Shown here: in pieces, positions 6,512-13,077 of the stretch
Numbering within the stretch: the first letter of the stretch is position 1
How the letters are laid out: every line of letters starts with the position of its first letter
Virus record (IMG/VR): IMGVR_UViG_3300029182_000059
Coordinates: 1-28,162 of that record
Origin: a virus
Direction: 5' to 3' (one strand)
DNA length: 28,162 nucleotides
Translations under genes and position numbers: made by a program
Notes under the pieces: generated by a model
The model's input: the letters and a program-made list of their open reading frames with translations, nothing else
Databases searched by the model: none
What the model was told of the DNA's origin: nothing

Positions 6512-7747
6512 TCAAGGCTCATCACCACCAGACTCATCCATGGCTTTCTTTGCATAGGCCCCTGCCATCTTAAGGGGTAGCATGTTGCCATTCACAAGAT
6601 ACAGGTCTCCACCATCTTCTTCAGAAATCGGGTCCATGTTCTCCATCCTCCTCACATCATTAACGGAGAAGAAACCATTTTGAATTCCGATGGCGTATCC
6701 ATCCATCCTGGATTTATAATCCCCTCGCATAAGTGCCGATGCATTGAAGGACACAAAGCACTGACCTTTCTCTTTCTCAAGAAAGAGCTTCTTGTTCATG
6801 GCCTGCTCTATTCGGACCAACCATGGCCTAATGGTATGGACTACAAAGCTGATGGACTGGTTCTCGATGTTACTGAATGAACTCTTGCTGAGATCCGCCA
6901 CCATATGGGGTGGCACCTGAAAGATTCTACAGATTTCCTCAATCTGAAACTTCCTCGTCTCAAGAAACTGAGCATCGGAGTTTGGCATGCTGATGGCTTG
7001 GTACTGAAGACCGTCTTCAAGGACCGCCACCTTGTTGCTGTTTCCGCTTCCTCCATAGGCTGCCTGCCAGGCATCCCTCACCTTGGATGGATCCTTGATG
7101 GTTCCTGAAGTTGAAAGAATACCACTTGGTGTAGCGTTGTTGGCAAAGAACCTACCGCCATATTCTTCAGCGGCTATATTCAGTCCGATGGCATTTTTCG
7201 CAAGGGCCACCGGTGAATAGCCCATGACACCATCAAAACCAAGTCCCGGTACATGAAGCACATCTTCTGGTCCTAGATAATGGGTGGTGGTGTCCTTCCT
7301 GTAAGCATAGTAAAGATTCCCATTCTTATCTCGATCCACCGTCATCTTGTCAGGAAGCAGGGGATACAGATGCACCACTTCCCCTTTGCCATTTCGAATG
7401 ATCTGGCAGTAGGCATTCCCCCAAAGAAGAAGGTGAGTCATTATGGTCTCCCTCAAAGTGAAGGATGTCATCTCTGGGTTTGGTTCATCATGTAACATCC
7501 GGTATAGCGGGTGGGTGTACATCTTTTCTTTACCATCCCCTTGATACCTGTAAGTGTGAAGGGGTAATGATGCCACCGTCTCTGCAATGATTCGCACACA
7601 GGCAAAGACTGCTGTGGTCTGCATGGAACTTCGCTCATTGACTATTTTCCCAGAGATACTTTGCCCCATATAAAAGTTCGGTGCACTGCTGACACTATCT
7701 GTAGGTTCTGCCCTGGCCTTAAAGAGCCATTTAAAAAAGTTCGCCAT
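6512..7747 (-). CDS. Portal protein, HK97 family
   Basis: 411 residues. The family pattern is clear: SSMQTTAVFACVRIIAETVASLPLHTYR near the N-terminus, then LLWGNAYCQIIRNGKGEVVHLYPL, VLHVPGLGFDGVMGYSPVALAKNAIG, and FQVPPHMVADLSKSSFSNIENQSISFV. It forms the dodecameric ring through which DNA enters and leaves the head, and docks the terminase. A GGGGGTG box lies 11 nt before the ATG, slightly far. It follows the large terminase by 19 bp. Confidence 0.92.
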   Translation of the reverse strand: MANFFKWLFKARAEPTDSVSSAPNFYMGQSISGKIVNERSSMQTTAVFACVRIIAETVASLPLHTYRYQGDGKEKMYTHPLYRMLHDEPNPEMTSFTLRETIMTHLLLWGNAYCQIIRNGKGEVVHLYPLLPDKMTVDRDKNGNLYYAYRKDTTTHYLGPEDVLHVPGLGFDGVMGYSPVALAKNAIGLNIAAEEYGGRFFANNATPSGILSTSGTIKDPSKVRDAWQAAYGGSGNSNKVAVLEDGLQYQAISMPNSDAQFLETRKFQIEEICRIFQVPPHMVADLSKSSFSNIENQSISFVVHTIRPWLVRIEQAMNKKLFLEKEKGQCFVSFNASALMRGDYKSRMDGYAIGIQNGFFSVNDVRRMENMDPISEEDGGDLYLVNGNMLPLKMAGAYAKKAMDESGGDEP

Positions 7748-7766
7748 AATTGTTGTTCACCCCCTT

Positions 7767-9323
7767 CTATCCTAAAACGATCATGTCCCGTTCATCATAA
7801 ATGGATCCATCATCATCTGGTGGATTCACCGTTGCTCTGGCCAGACCCATGATCAGTGCCACGATACCATCGATCTTTTCAGATGATTTTTCCTTGTCCA
7901 CCTTGATGTTTCCAGCCGGGTCCGTTCTGACCACAATGTTATCTGCCATCCACCGAAGGACCGGATGCCCGCCATGGGCAATCTGTTTACTTAAAGTAAG
8001 GCGCATCAGATCCTTTGTAGGTGGGGACATATCCTTAAACCCCTGACCAAAAGGTACCACGGTAAAACCCATACCCTCTAGGTTCTGACTCATCTGTGTG
8101 GCACCCCACCGGTCATAGACGATTTCTCTGATGTTGTATTTCTCACCGAGGCGCTCGATGAACTTTTCGATGAATCCATAATGGACTACGTTTCCTTCTG
8201 TGAGATTGAGAAGTCCCTGTCTGTGCCAGATGTCGTACGGAACGCTGTCTCTCTTCACCCGCTGATGAAGGGTCTCCTCCGGAAGCCAGAAGTAAGGGAG
8301 CACCTGAAACTTATCTCCCTCTTCTAACGGTGGAAACACTAAAACAAAAGCAGTGATGTCACTGGTGGATGACAGGTCAAGACCTCCATAACAGACTCGC
8401 CCTTTTAGCTCTTCCGGGTCTACAGTGAAATTACAAAGGTCCCACTTATCCATGGGCATCCATTTGATTTCCTGTTTTAACCACATGTTCAGCCTTAGCT
8501 GTTTAAACAAGGCGAGATCTGCCGGATCGTCTTTGACTTGATTGTAGTGCTCCCTGACCCTCTCTATAGAAATAGTATGGCCAAGACTTGGATTGGCCTT
8601 ATGCCAGTTGTTTTCATCTTCAATATCTGCATCGTCCTCTAGCCCATAAATGATGGCAAGAAATGTCGGATCTATTCTTTTTCCTTCCAATATGTCTTTG
8701 GCCTTTTGATGCATCTCCCATCCATAGCCAGAGAGTTGATTCCCTGCGGTGGTGAGGTATAAAAAGAGCGGCTGGGTTCTCGCATCCCCTGAACCGGTGG
8801 TTAGCATCTTGGCAAGATCGGGATTCGGGTAGGTCCAAATCTCATCGAGGATAACGCAAGAAGCATTGATACCGGACTTTGATTTAACATCGGAACTAAG
8901 TACCTGATAGAAGCTTCCTGTCTTTGGATAGACGATTCGCTTGGTAGACCTTACCAGATTCGTCACTTTTGAAAGAGTAGGATTTCCTTCCACGAAGTTC
9001 ATACTGGTGTTAAAAATGATGCTGGCCTGTTGCCTGTCACAAGCGGCTACATACACTTCTGCATTAGGTTCCCCATCAGCAAGAAGCATATATAATGCAA
9101 TGGCTGCGCCCAACTCCGACTTGCCATTTTTCTTTCCAATCTCCACATAGGCTGTTCTATATTGTCTTGTACCATCTTCTCTTAATGTTCCAAAGAGACG
9201 CTTCACCAGATCCTTCTCCCAAGGGAGTAACTTAAAAGGCTGACCGGCCCATCTGCCTTTGGTCAGCTTCAGTTGTTCGATAAAGTTTATGGCGTGATTC
9301 GCATGAGCTTCACTAAATGGCAT
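7767..9323 (-). CDS. terL: Terminase large subunit
   Basis: 518 residues. N-terminal ATPase: Walker A-like EIGKKNGKSELGA (about residues 60-72) and Walker B CVILDEIW (about 155-162), followed by the TAG coupling-type motif in YLTTAGNQ. C-terminal nuclease domain begins at YGGLDLSSTSDITAFVLV with the metal-binding aspartates, and continues to the IVYDRWGA and DGIVALIMGLARA segments. It belongs to the YmfN/phi-type TerL group typical of HK97-like cos phages. The ATG at 9323 follows GGAGGAG. The length is full, so packaging may still be functional. Confidence 0.93.
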   Translation of the reverse strand: MPFSEAHANHAINFIEQLKLTKGRWAGQPFKLLPWEKDLVKRLFGTLREDGTRQYRTAYVEIGKKNGKSELGAAIALYMLLADGEPNAEVYVAACDRQQASIIFNTSMNFVEGNPTLSKVTNLVRSTKRIVYPKTGSFYQVLSSDVKSKSGINASCVILDEIWTYPNPDLAKMLTTGSGDARTQPLFLYLTTAGNQLSGYGWEMHQKAKDILEGKRIDPTFLAIIYGLEDDADIEDENNWHKANPSLGHTISIERVREHYNQVKDDPADLALFKQLRLNMWLKQEIKWMPMDKWDLCNFTVDPEELKGRVCYGGLDLSSTSDITAFVLVFPPLEEGDKFQVLPYFWLPEETLHQRVKRDSVPYDIWHRQGLLNLTEGNVVHYGFIEKFIERLGEKYNIREIVYDRWGATQMSQNLEGMGFTVVPFGQGFKDMSPPTKDLMRLTLSKQIAHGGHPVLRWMADNIVVRTDPAGNIKVDKEKSSEKIDGIVALIMGLARATVNPPDDDGSIYDERDMIVLG

Positions 9324-9343
9324 AGGCGTCTCCTCCTTTCAAA

Positions 9344-9856
9344 TTAGTCGTCCTTACTCTTTTTTAGAATGTCCTCAGCCTTCGGTACATTTGAAAGCAG
9401 CTCTTCCATGGCATCGCCCTCGATGGTGTTCCCACTGTTATTAATATTCAGTCTGCTTCGGGCCGATGGACTAAGCCCAAGTTCTGAACAGAAGTTTCTC
9501 ATCTGCTTAAGGTTTTGCTGGGCAATGGACACTTGAGGAATCTGCTGAATGTATCCTGAAGCGGTCTTTAGAATGGATCCATGCTTTGAGATGAATTCCT
9601 CTGCTTCCTTCCATCTGGCATAGGCCTGACAGTACCCGGCAAAGGCGGCCATATCCACTTGAGTCAGTAGCCCCATGGCTTCCAATTCTTTTGATAGTCT
9701 TCTCCATTCTTTCTTGGCATCCGGTTCCAGCCATGACGGGCACTTGGGTGCTATCTGTTTCGGTTTCGGTTCGTTCTTATTCAGTGGTCTCTTTCCAGGG
9801 TTGCCTTCCAGCTCTTTGACCGCTGTAGGTTTTGGTGGTCTTCCTCTACCTGCCAT
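9344..9856 (-). CDS. terS: Terminase small subunit, P27 family
   Basis: 170 residues. The N-terminal GRGRPPKPTAVKELEGNPGKRPL motif and the central APKCPSWLEPDAKKEWRRLSKELE, then the FAGYCQAYARWKEAEEFI helix and the IAQQNLKQMRNFCSELGLSPSARSRL segment, are characteristic of the P27-type small terminase, which recognises the packaging site. An upstream in-frame ATG at 9874 would add six residues, but a GGAGGTG box lies before the ATG at 9856, so that start is chosen. A strong terminator lies just upstream. Confidence 0.92.
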   Translation of the reverse strand: MAGRGRPPKPTAVKELEGNPGKRPLNKNEPKPKQIAPKCPSWLEPDAKKEWRRLSKELEAMGLLTQVDMAAFAGYCQAYARWKEAEEFISKHGSILKTASGYIQQIPQVSIAQQNLKQMRNFCSELGLSPSARSRLNINNSGNTIEGDAMEELLSNVPKAEDILKKSKDD

Positions 9857-9885
9857 AACTTTCACCTCCTTCATTTACTGCAAAG

Positions 9886-9907
9886 AAAAAGAGCCAATTT
9901 CAGGCTC
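9886..9907 (-). terminator. Intrinsic terminator just upstream of terS
   Basis: GAGCC/GGCTC stem, 7-nt loop, then TTTTTC on the minus strand. It separates the 10132 gene from the small terminase. Late transcription from further right would have to pass it, or the late genes must start from a promoter very close to terS, for which there is almost no room. Confidence 0.7.
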
Positions 9908-9916
9908 CAAATGTTA

Positions 9917-10132
9917 TTAATTCACTTTGTTTATGTCGACTTTAATCTCTTCAACTCGCCAATCCGTAAAGCTTTTGAACCATTCCTTTGAAAACTTCTC
10001 TGCCATCTCTTCGGTGTCCCAGTAGCAGGCCTTATCAAAATCAAAGGTCCATTTTGGGTGGCCATCCCACATGCTGAGGTATAGCTTGTTACCCACTTTC
10101 GTTTGCATCGTTACAGTGTAGAAAATCTCCAT
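9917..10132 (-). CDS. Unknown small phage protein
   Basis: 71 residues, not recognised. It has aromatic beta-rich stretches (FYTVTMQTKVGNKLYLSMWDG) and an amphipathic helix (EEMAEKFSKEWFKSF), with no cysteine motif beyond a single Cys and no membrane segment. The frame is open upstream to 10192 but the ATG at 10132 has an ideal AGGAGG box 8 nt away. It is preceded by a copy of the repeated promoter-like element and followed by a terminator, so it is probably a one-gene transcript. Confidence 0.7.
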   Translation of the reverse strand: MEIFYTVTMQTKVGNKLYLSMWDGHPKWTFDFDKACYWDTEEMAEKFSKEWFKSFTDWRVEEIKVDINKVN

Positions 10133-10159
10133 TCCTTTCGCCTCCTTCGTTTTGGTATA

Positions 10160-10192
10160 TACATATATCACTCTGAAGGAGGGATTAGTCAA
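10160..10192 (-). promoter_or_regulatory. Repeated phage promoter-like element, copy A
   Basis: TTGACT, 17 bp, GATATATGTA, with CAGAGT directly before GATATA. Followed by ACCAAAAC and then AAGGAGG of the gene starting at 10132. Best -35 match to sigma-A among the five copies. Confidence 0.7.
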
Positions 10193-10195
10193 GGA

Positions 10196-10405
10196 TTACT
10201 TCCCACGGATTCCTTTATAGTTGAAGTTCCCTTTTCGAATCTCTTCATGATCCGCTTTTACTGCTCTTTTGTATTCAGGGTCTTTGGTTTCTTTATTCTT
10301 GCAGCTCATGCAGATACATTGGTCATTAAACATGGACATGATTCGTCCACCTTCTAAACTACCGCCGCACCGATCACAAGTTTTTTGACTAAAAAATCGA
10401 TCCAT
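10196..10405 (-). CDS. Small zinc-ribbon protein
   Basis: 69 residues. Two cysteine pairs, CDRC near residue 10 and CICMSC near 31-36, indicate a small metal-binding ribbon. The rest is basic and charged. No further function is recognised. The ATG at 10405 has a GGAGG box 8 nt upstream; the in-frame GTG at 10414 does not. It follows the 10615 gene closely and is probably co-transcribed with the paralog gene at 11417. Confidence 0.7.
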   Translation of the reverse strand: MDRFFSQKTCDRCGGSLEGGRIMSMFNDQCICMSCKNKETKDPEYKRAVKADHEEIRKGNFNYKGIRGK

Positions 10406-10417
10406 CCCTCGCACCTC

Positions 10418-10615
10418 CTACTCCGCATCCACATACTCCATCAACATAGCCAGTGCCTCATCATAGCTCTTGGCTTCAGTAGTTATTCGCTTAACCATCT
10501 CATCTGCCTTTTCAGGCTCCCCAGCTTCCTTTAGAGTTCGTGATACAATCCCCATGAGATTGAAAATGTTCCCGTTTTCCCCAATGAGTCTGCATTTAGG
10601 TTTCATCGGTTTCAT
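10418..10615 (-). CDS. Conserved small helical protein of Firmicutes elements
   Basis: 65 residues (62 if the second ATG at 10606 is used). The sequence CRLIGENGNIFNLMGIVSRTLKEAG and the C-terminal SYDEALAMLMEYVDAE are of a type I recall often in Clostridia phages and conjugative elements, without a known function. It overlaps the 3' end of the amidoligase-like gene by about 20 nt, which indicates translational coupling with it. No catalytic or metal motif is seen. Confidence 0.7.
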   Translation of the reverse strand: MKPMKPKCRLIGENGNIFNLMGIVSRTLKEAGEPEKADEMVKRITTEAKSYDEALAMLMEYVDAE

Positions 10616-11417
10616 CCACCTTTCTAAAAGCACCGCTACCCTCTAGGTGCTTAAGTAGTGTCTTTCTGGTTTCCTTGTACTTTGGACCATTCATTCCAAT
10701 GCGGATCAGCCAGGTTCTGAGTGCATACTTCGGGTTGTCATCTTGAGCCTGTTTGTAGGATGCGCGGTTTAAGGTTCTTCCGTATCTAGCAATAAGTACA
10801 CATAAATCCTGAAATGCCTTGATTCTCTCTGGATTTAAATTTGAGCTGTAAAGTTTGAAGGTGAATGTCTTCTCATCAAAATCAATCTGAAATCCAGGAC
10901 ACCTGTTTGTCCCGAGTTCTTCAAAGGCTTCTTTAAGTCCCTCTAAATCATTAATCTCTGGCTTGTTTAGGTCTTCAGCAAACCCGTCATCTATGAAGGC
11001 TTCCTCTGTTTCAAAAGCCATCATAATAAGTCGCTGCTTACTGTAAAGCATGTTGATGATATTCTTCAGGCTATCAGCTGTGTGCTCTTCAAAGTTTAGT
11101 TTAACTTCAACTCCACCAAGTTCTTCTAGCGGATTAGTTGTTTCAGCATTTTGAGCTACCTCATGAATTTCAACTTCATTCATCTGCACTTCATCATTGT
11201 GTTCTTGATCAACCATTGGCTCTTGCTGTACTTCTGGATTCAGGATTTCTTCCATAGTGATGGACTCTCCATCTCCTCTAGTAATATCTCCATGCCTGTC
11301 AATGGTGTATACTTCATTTTCTGTTCTGATTTCATAGGCAAAGCTTGGAACACTTAGGTATTTAGGTTTGATGCCAAAGTGCTCGCCCAGTTGTTTGATC
11401 ATTTTTTTTCGGTCCAT
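10596..11417 (-). CDS. Amidoligase-like paralog lacking active-site strands
   Basis: 273 residues. By eye it aligns with the amidoligase encoded at 13078-14001 over most of its length: RKK...EHFG...ITRG near the N-terminus, HTADSLKNIINMLYSKQ against HTPRSIRNFMNIIYSRN in the middle, and RTWL.RIG then KHL.GS at the C-terminus. The catalytic features of the enzyme are gone: there is no FGIEIEL strand, HIHLD is replaced by VKLNFE, and ELRGFN by FKLYSS. An acidic, low-complexity linker (about residues 60-100) replaces another part. It is best read as a pseudoenzyme or a binding partner. The ATG at 11417 has correct spacing from GGAGG; the ATG at 11423 is too close. Promoter element copy B lies upstream. 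Confidence 0.75.
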   Translation of the reverse strand: MDRKKMIKQLGEHFGIKPKYLSVPSFAYEIRTENEVYTIDRHGDITRGDGESITMEEILNPEVQQEPMVDQEHNDEVQMNEVEIHEVAQNAETTNPLEELGGVEVKLNFEEHTADSLKNIINMLYSKQRLIMMAFETEEAFIDDGFAEDLNKPEINDLEGLKEAFEELGTNRCPGFQIDFDEKTFTFKLYSSNLNPERIKAFQDLCVLIARYGRTLNRASYKQAQDDNPKYALRTWLIRIGMNGPKYKETRKTLLKHLEGSGAFRKVDETDET

Positions 11418-11443
11418 TTTCATACCTCCTTCGTTTTGGTACT

Positions 11444-11476
11444 TACATATATCACTCTAAACACAGGATATAGCAA
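11444..11476 (-). promoter_or_regulatory. Repeated phage promoter-like element, copy B
   Basis: TTGCTA, 17 bp, GATATATGTA, with TTTAGAGT before GATATA. ACCAAAAC and AGGAGG of the amidoligase-like gene follow. Confidence 0.7.
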
Positions 11477-11502
11477 GTGATATATTTTTATTTTTGGAAT
11501 TG

Positions 11503-11530
11503 GAAATTCTACCATTGAATTGGTAATTTC
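11503..11530. promoter_or_regulatory. Imperfect inverted repeat upstream of the AbrB-like gene
   Basis: GAAATTCTACCA faces TGGTAATTTC around a short AT-rich centre. It lies 40-65 bp upstream of the AbrB-like start and between two divergent transcription units. TTGAAT (11515-11520) with TACCAT 17 bp downstream could be the plus-strand promoter. It may be an autoregulatory site, but this is an inference. Confidence 0.35.
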
Positions 11531-11568
11531 TTTCATATACCATAGTAGTAAGAACCTAGGAGGTGCAA

Positions 11569-11817
11569 ATGAAATCAACAGGCATTGTTCGGAAAGTTGA
11601 TCAGCTTGGCAGAATCGTCATCCCAAAAGAACTAAGAGACACTCTCAGCATCGACCAGAAATCACCACTTGAAATCTTCACCAGTGAGGATACCATCATC
11701 CTTGGCAAGTACGAGCCGCAGTGTGCAATCTGCGGTAATTCAAAAGGTACTCGTAAATTCAAGGAAAAGCTCATCTGCAATAATTGTATTGCCTATATCA
11801 AAGAAGCAGGCCGCTAA
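11569..11817 (+). CDS. AbrB/SpoVT-type regulator with zinc ribbon
   Basis: 82 residues. The N-terminal half is a swapped-hairpin AbrB domain: STGIVRKVDQLGRIVIPKELRDTL followed by PLEIF and IILGKY. The C-terminal half has two cysteine pairs, CAIC and CNNC, forming a probable zinc ribbon. DNA-binding transition-state-type regulator, and the only plus-strand gene between 1 and 22284. The ATG at 11569 has AGGAGG 5 nt upstream; the GTG at 11563 overlaps that box. Its divergent placement next to promoter copy B suggests that it regulates the accessory genes. Confidence 0.88.
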   Translation: MKSTGIVRKVDQLGRIVIPKELRDTLSIDQKSPLEIFTSEDTIILGKYEPQCAICGNSKGTRKFKEKLICNNCIAYIKEAGR

Positions 11818-11835
11818 GCCTGCTTTTGATTTTTT
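11804..11835 (+). terminator. Terminator of the AbrB-like gene
   Basis: AAGCAGGC/GCCTGCTT 8-bp stem; the loop holds the stop codon. TTTT, GA and TTTTTT follow on the plus strand. It lies between convergent genes. Confidence 0.75.
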
Positions 11836-11840
11836 CAGTT

Positions 11841-12152
11841 TTAAAGCTCAAGACCGGTGTAACGTGGGTAATCATACCCTTCCGTATTTACCAGAACCCT
11901 CTCTCCCGTGTCGATGTTCAGGACTCTGATGCACCTGATCTTACCATCTTGGTCCATCCCACCATCTTCATGTGAAATCCAAGGCTGATCTTTGAAGAAG
12001 TCCTGGGCAAAATTTCTGAACTCTGCATCCTTTAAAATCACTTCTCTCGTGATGGTGTATGGCTGCCCTTTCTTTCCCTCTTTGATGGCTTGGTGGGTGA
12101 GTTCTTTAAGCTCTACTAGGTCGCACACTTTTCTACCGAATAATGCTTTCAT
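11841..12152 (-). CDS. Conserved phage/ICE protein of unknown function
   Basis: 103 residues. I recall similar proteins in Firmicutes mobile elements, with GKPYT.(T/N)REVIL near the middle, then DQPWI and a C-terminal VLVNTEGYDYPRYTG, but no known biochemical role. It is alpha/beta and has a conserved-looking C-terminus. The ATG at 12152 overlaps the stop of the upstream gene (TGATG) and has a GGAGG box; the GTG at 12155 is less likely. It forms a two-gene unit with 12152-12343 under promoter copy C. Confidence 0.72.
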   Translation of the reverse strand: MKALFGRKVCDLVELKELTHQAIKEGKKGQPYTITREVILKDAEFRNFAQDFFKDQPWISHEDGGMDQDGKIRCIRVLNIDTGERVLVNTEGYDYPRYTGLEL

Positions 12153-12343
12153 CACTTTTTCCCTCCCACTCTTTTGAAATATCCTGTTTCCAGAAATTCC
12201 TCCATCTCACCGAGGGTGTAGATAAGGCATTCATCATCGTTTTCTTCAATGGGTGCCAAGATAAAATCCCGATCCCATTTCCCAGCGATTTCGTAAACCT
12301 TACCGCTCCTGCTTTCAAACCTGTCTTTCTTCTGAGTCATCAT
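12152..12343 (-). CDS. Unknown small phage protein
   Basis: 63 residues, not recognised. Beta-rich N-terminal part (SGKVYEIAGKWDRDFILAPIEE) followed by an acidic helix (TLGEMEEFLETGYF). No cysteine motif beyond one Cys. The ATG at 12343 has GGAGG 8 nt upstream. Its stop overlaps the start of the next gene. Confidence 0.65.
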   Translation of the reverse strand: MMTQKKDRFESRSGKVYEIAGKWDRDFILAPIEENDDECLIYTLGEMEEFLETGYFKRVGGKK

Positions 12344-12385
12344 TTCTTTGACCTCCTTGCTTTTAGTTTGCTTTTGGTACTACCA

Positions 12386-12414
12386 TATATCACTCTAAAG
12401 CTACATAAATGCAA
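12386..12414 (-). promoter_or_regulatory. Repeated phage promoter-like element, copy C
   Basis: TTGCAT, 17 bp, GATATATGG, with TTTAGAGT before GATATA. ACCAAAA follows in the leader. It sits in the 107-bp gap between the cyclotransferase stop and the 12343 gene. Confidence 0.7.
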
Positions 12415-12450
12415 GTCTTATCTTGAGAAATGATGTATATTTTCTAAGGC

Positions 12451-12942
12451 TTACAGAAAACTCGGCGGGTACTTTTTAATGGCTTTTTCACTGATGGCCA
12501 GAGCATCTTCAATATATGCTTCGTCAAAACCGGCAGCCCTATAACCTTCTTTCACAGTCTCTAGATAACATCTACTTGGAAGGTTGAGATGGATCCTATC
12601 CAGAATCTTATCGGTCATGATGTACACCATGGCCGTGATGGATGTTCCATCTTCCAGGGTGACTTTCACATCTTCCTTTTCATAAAACCTCGGGTAGCCT
12701 TCGTAAAAATCCAGCGCCTTCTCATCTTCAGGCTCAAGTTCCCAAACCATCACAGGTACTTTTCCACCACGTTTTTTCTCAATCGTGCAGTAGGCGTTTT
12801 CCATCTGACCCTTAAATAGCAGACGGTATCCTTTTAGCACCCCTTTGCCATAGACCTTAGCTGTTGGGCACCTCAATGCCATTTGACCGAGATTGAGATT
12901 GGACCCATAGGCCACGTTAAGTCTTTTTTCCACTTTCATCAT
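12451..12942 (-). CDS. Gamma-glutamylcyclotransferase-like protein (GGCT/AIG2 fold)
   Basis: About 163 residues. The signature AYGSNLN near residues 9-15 and the catalytic-type glutamate in FYEGYPRFYEK are those of the GGCT/AIG2 family, which releases 5-oxoproline (pyroglutamate) from gamma-glutamyl groups. C-terminal PSRCYLETVKEGYRAAGFDEAYIEDAL is a helical tail found in prophage versions. The ATG at 12942 has an AAGGAT box; the in-frame ATG at 12987 has none. It lies downstream of the amidoligase on the same strand, separated by a structured 135-bp region. The pair probably acts on the same linkage, one making and one cutting it. Confidence 0.85.
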   Translation of the reverse strand: MMKVEKRLNVAYGSNLNLGQMALRCPTAKVYGKGVLKGYRLLFKGQMENAYCTIEKKRGGKVPVMVWELEPEDEKALDFYEGYPRFYEKEDVKVTLEDGTSITAMVYIMTDKILDRIHLNLPSRCYLETVKEGYRAAGFDEAYIEDALAISEKAIKKYPPSFL

Positions 12943-12956
12943 CAATCCATCCTTTC

Positions 12957-13070
12957 TTAAAGAGCGGTTTATCCCCTTCAGCTTCACCTGTGTGGGCTTA
13001 TGTTTGACGAGGGGAACCCTTCTACCACCTTAAGAGCGGTTTCCCGCTCGGTGGGTTTGAAGGCGCCGCC
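12957..13070 (-). ncRNA. Structured leader between amidoligase and cyclotransferase
   Basis: On the minus strand GAGCGG (13049-13044) pairs with CCGCTC (13039-13034) around a GAAA tetraloop. Outer CCACC/GGTGG arms (13054-13050, 13029-13025) close the stem with a 4-nt TTAA bulge. A second copy of ACCGCTCTT occurs just before the cyclotransferase ribosome binding site (near 12970-12961), so GAGCGG could pair with either copy. A further AAGGC/GCCTT hairpin lies at 13060-13072. Such mutually exclusive pairing would suit translational control, but no known riboswitch class is recognised. Confidence 0.45.
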
Positions 13071-13077
13071 TTTTTAT

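Noticed and set aside
13060-13075. Plus-strand intrinsic terminator (AAGGC/GCCTT then T run)
   Set aside because: No plus-strand gene lies upstream that it could serve; it is described as part of the minus-strand structured region.
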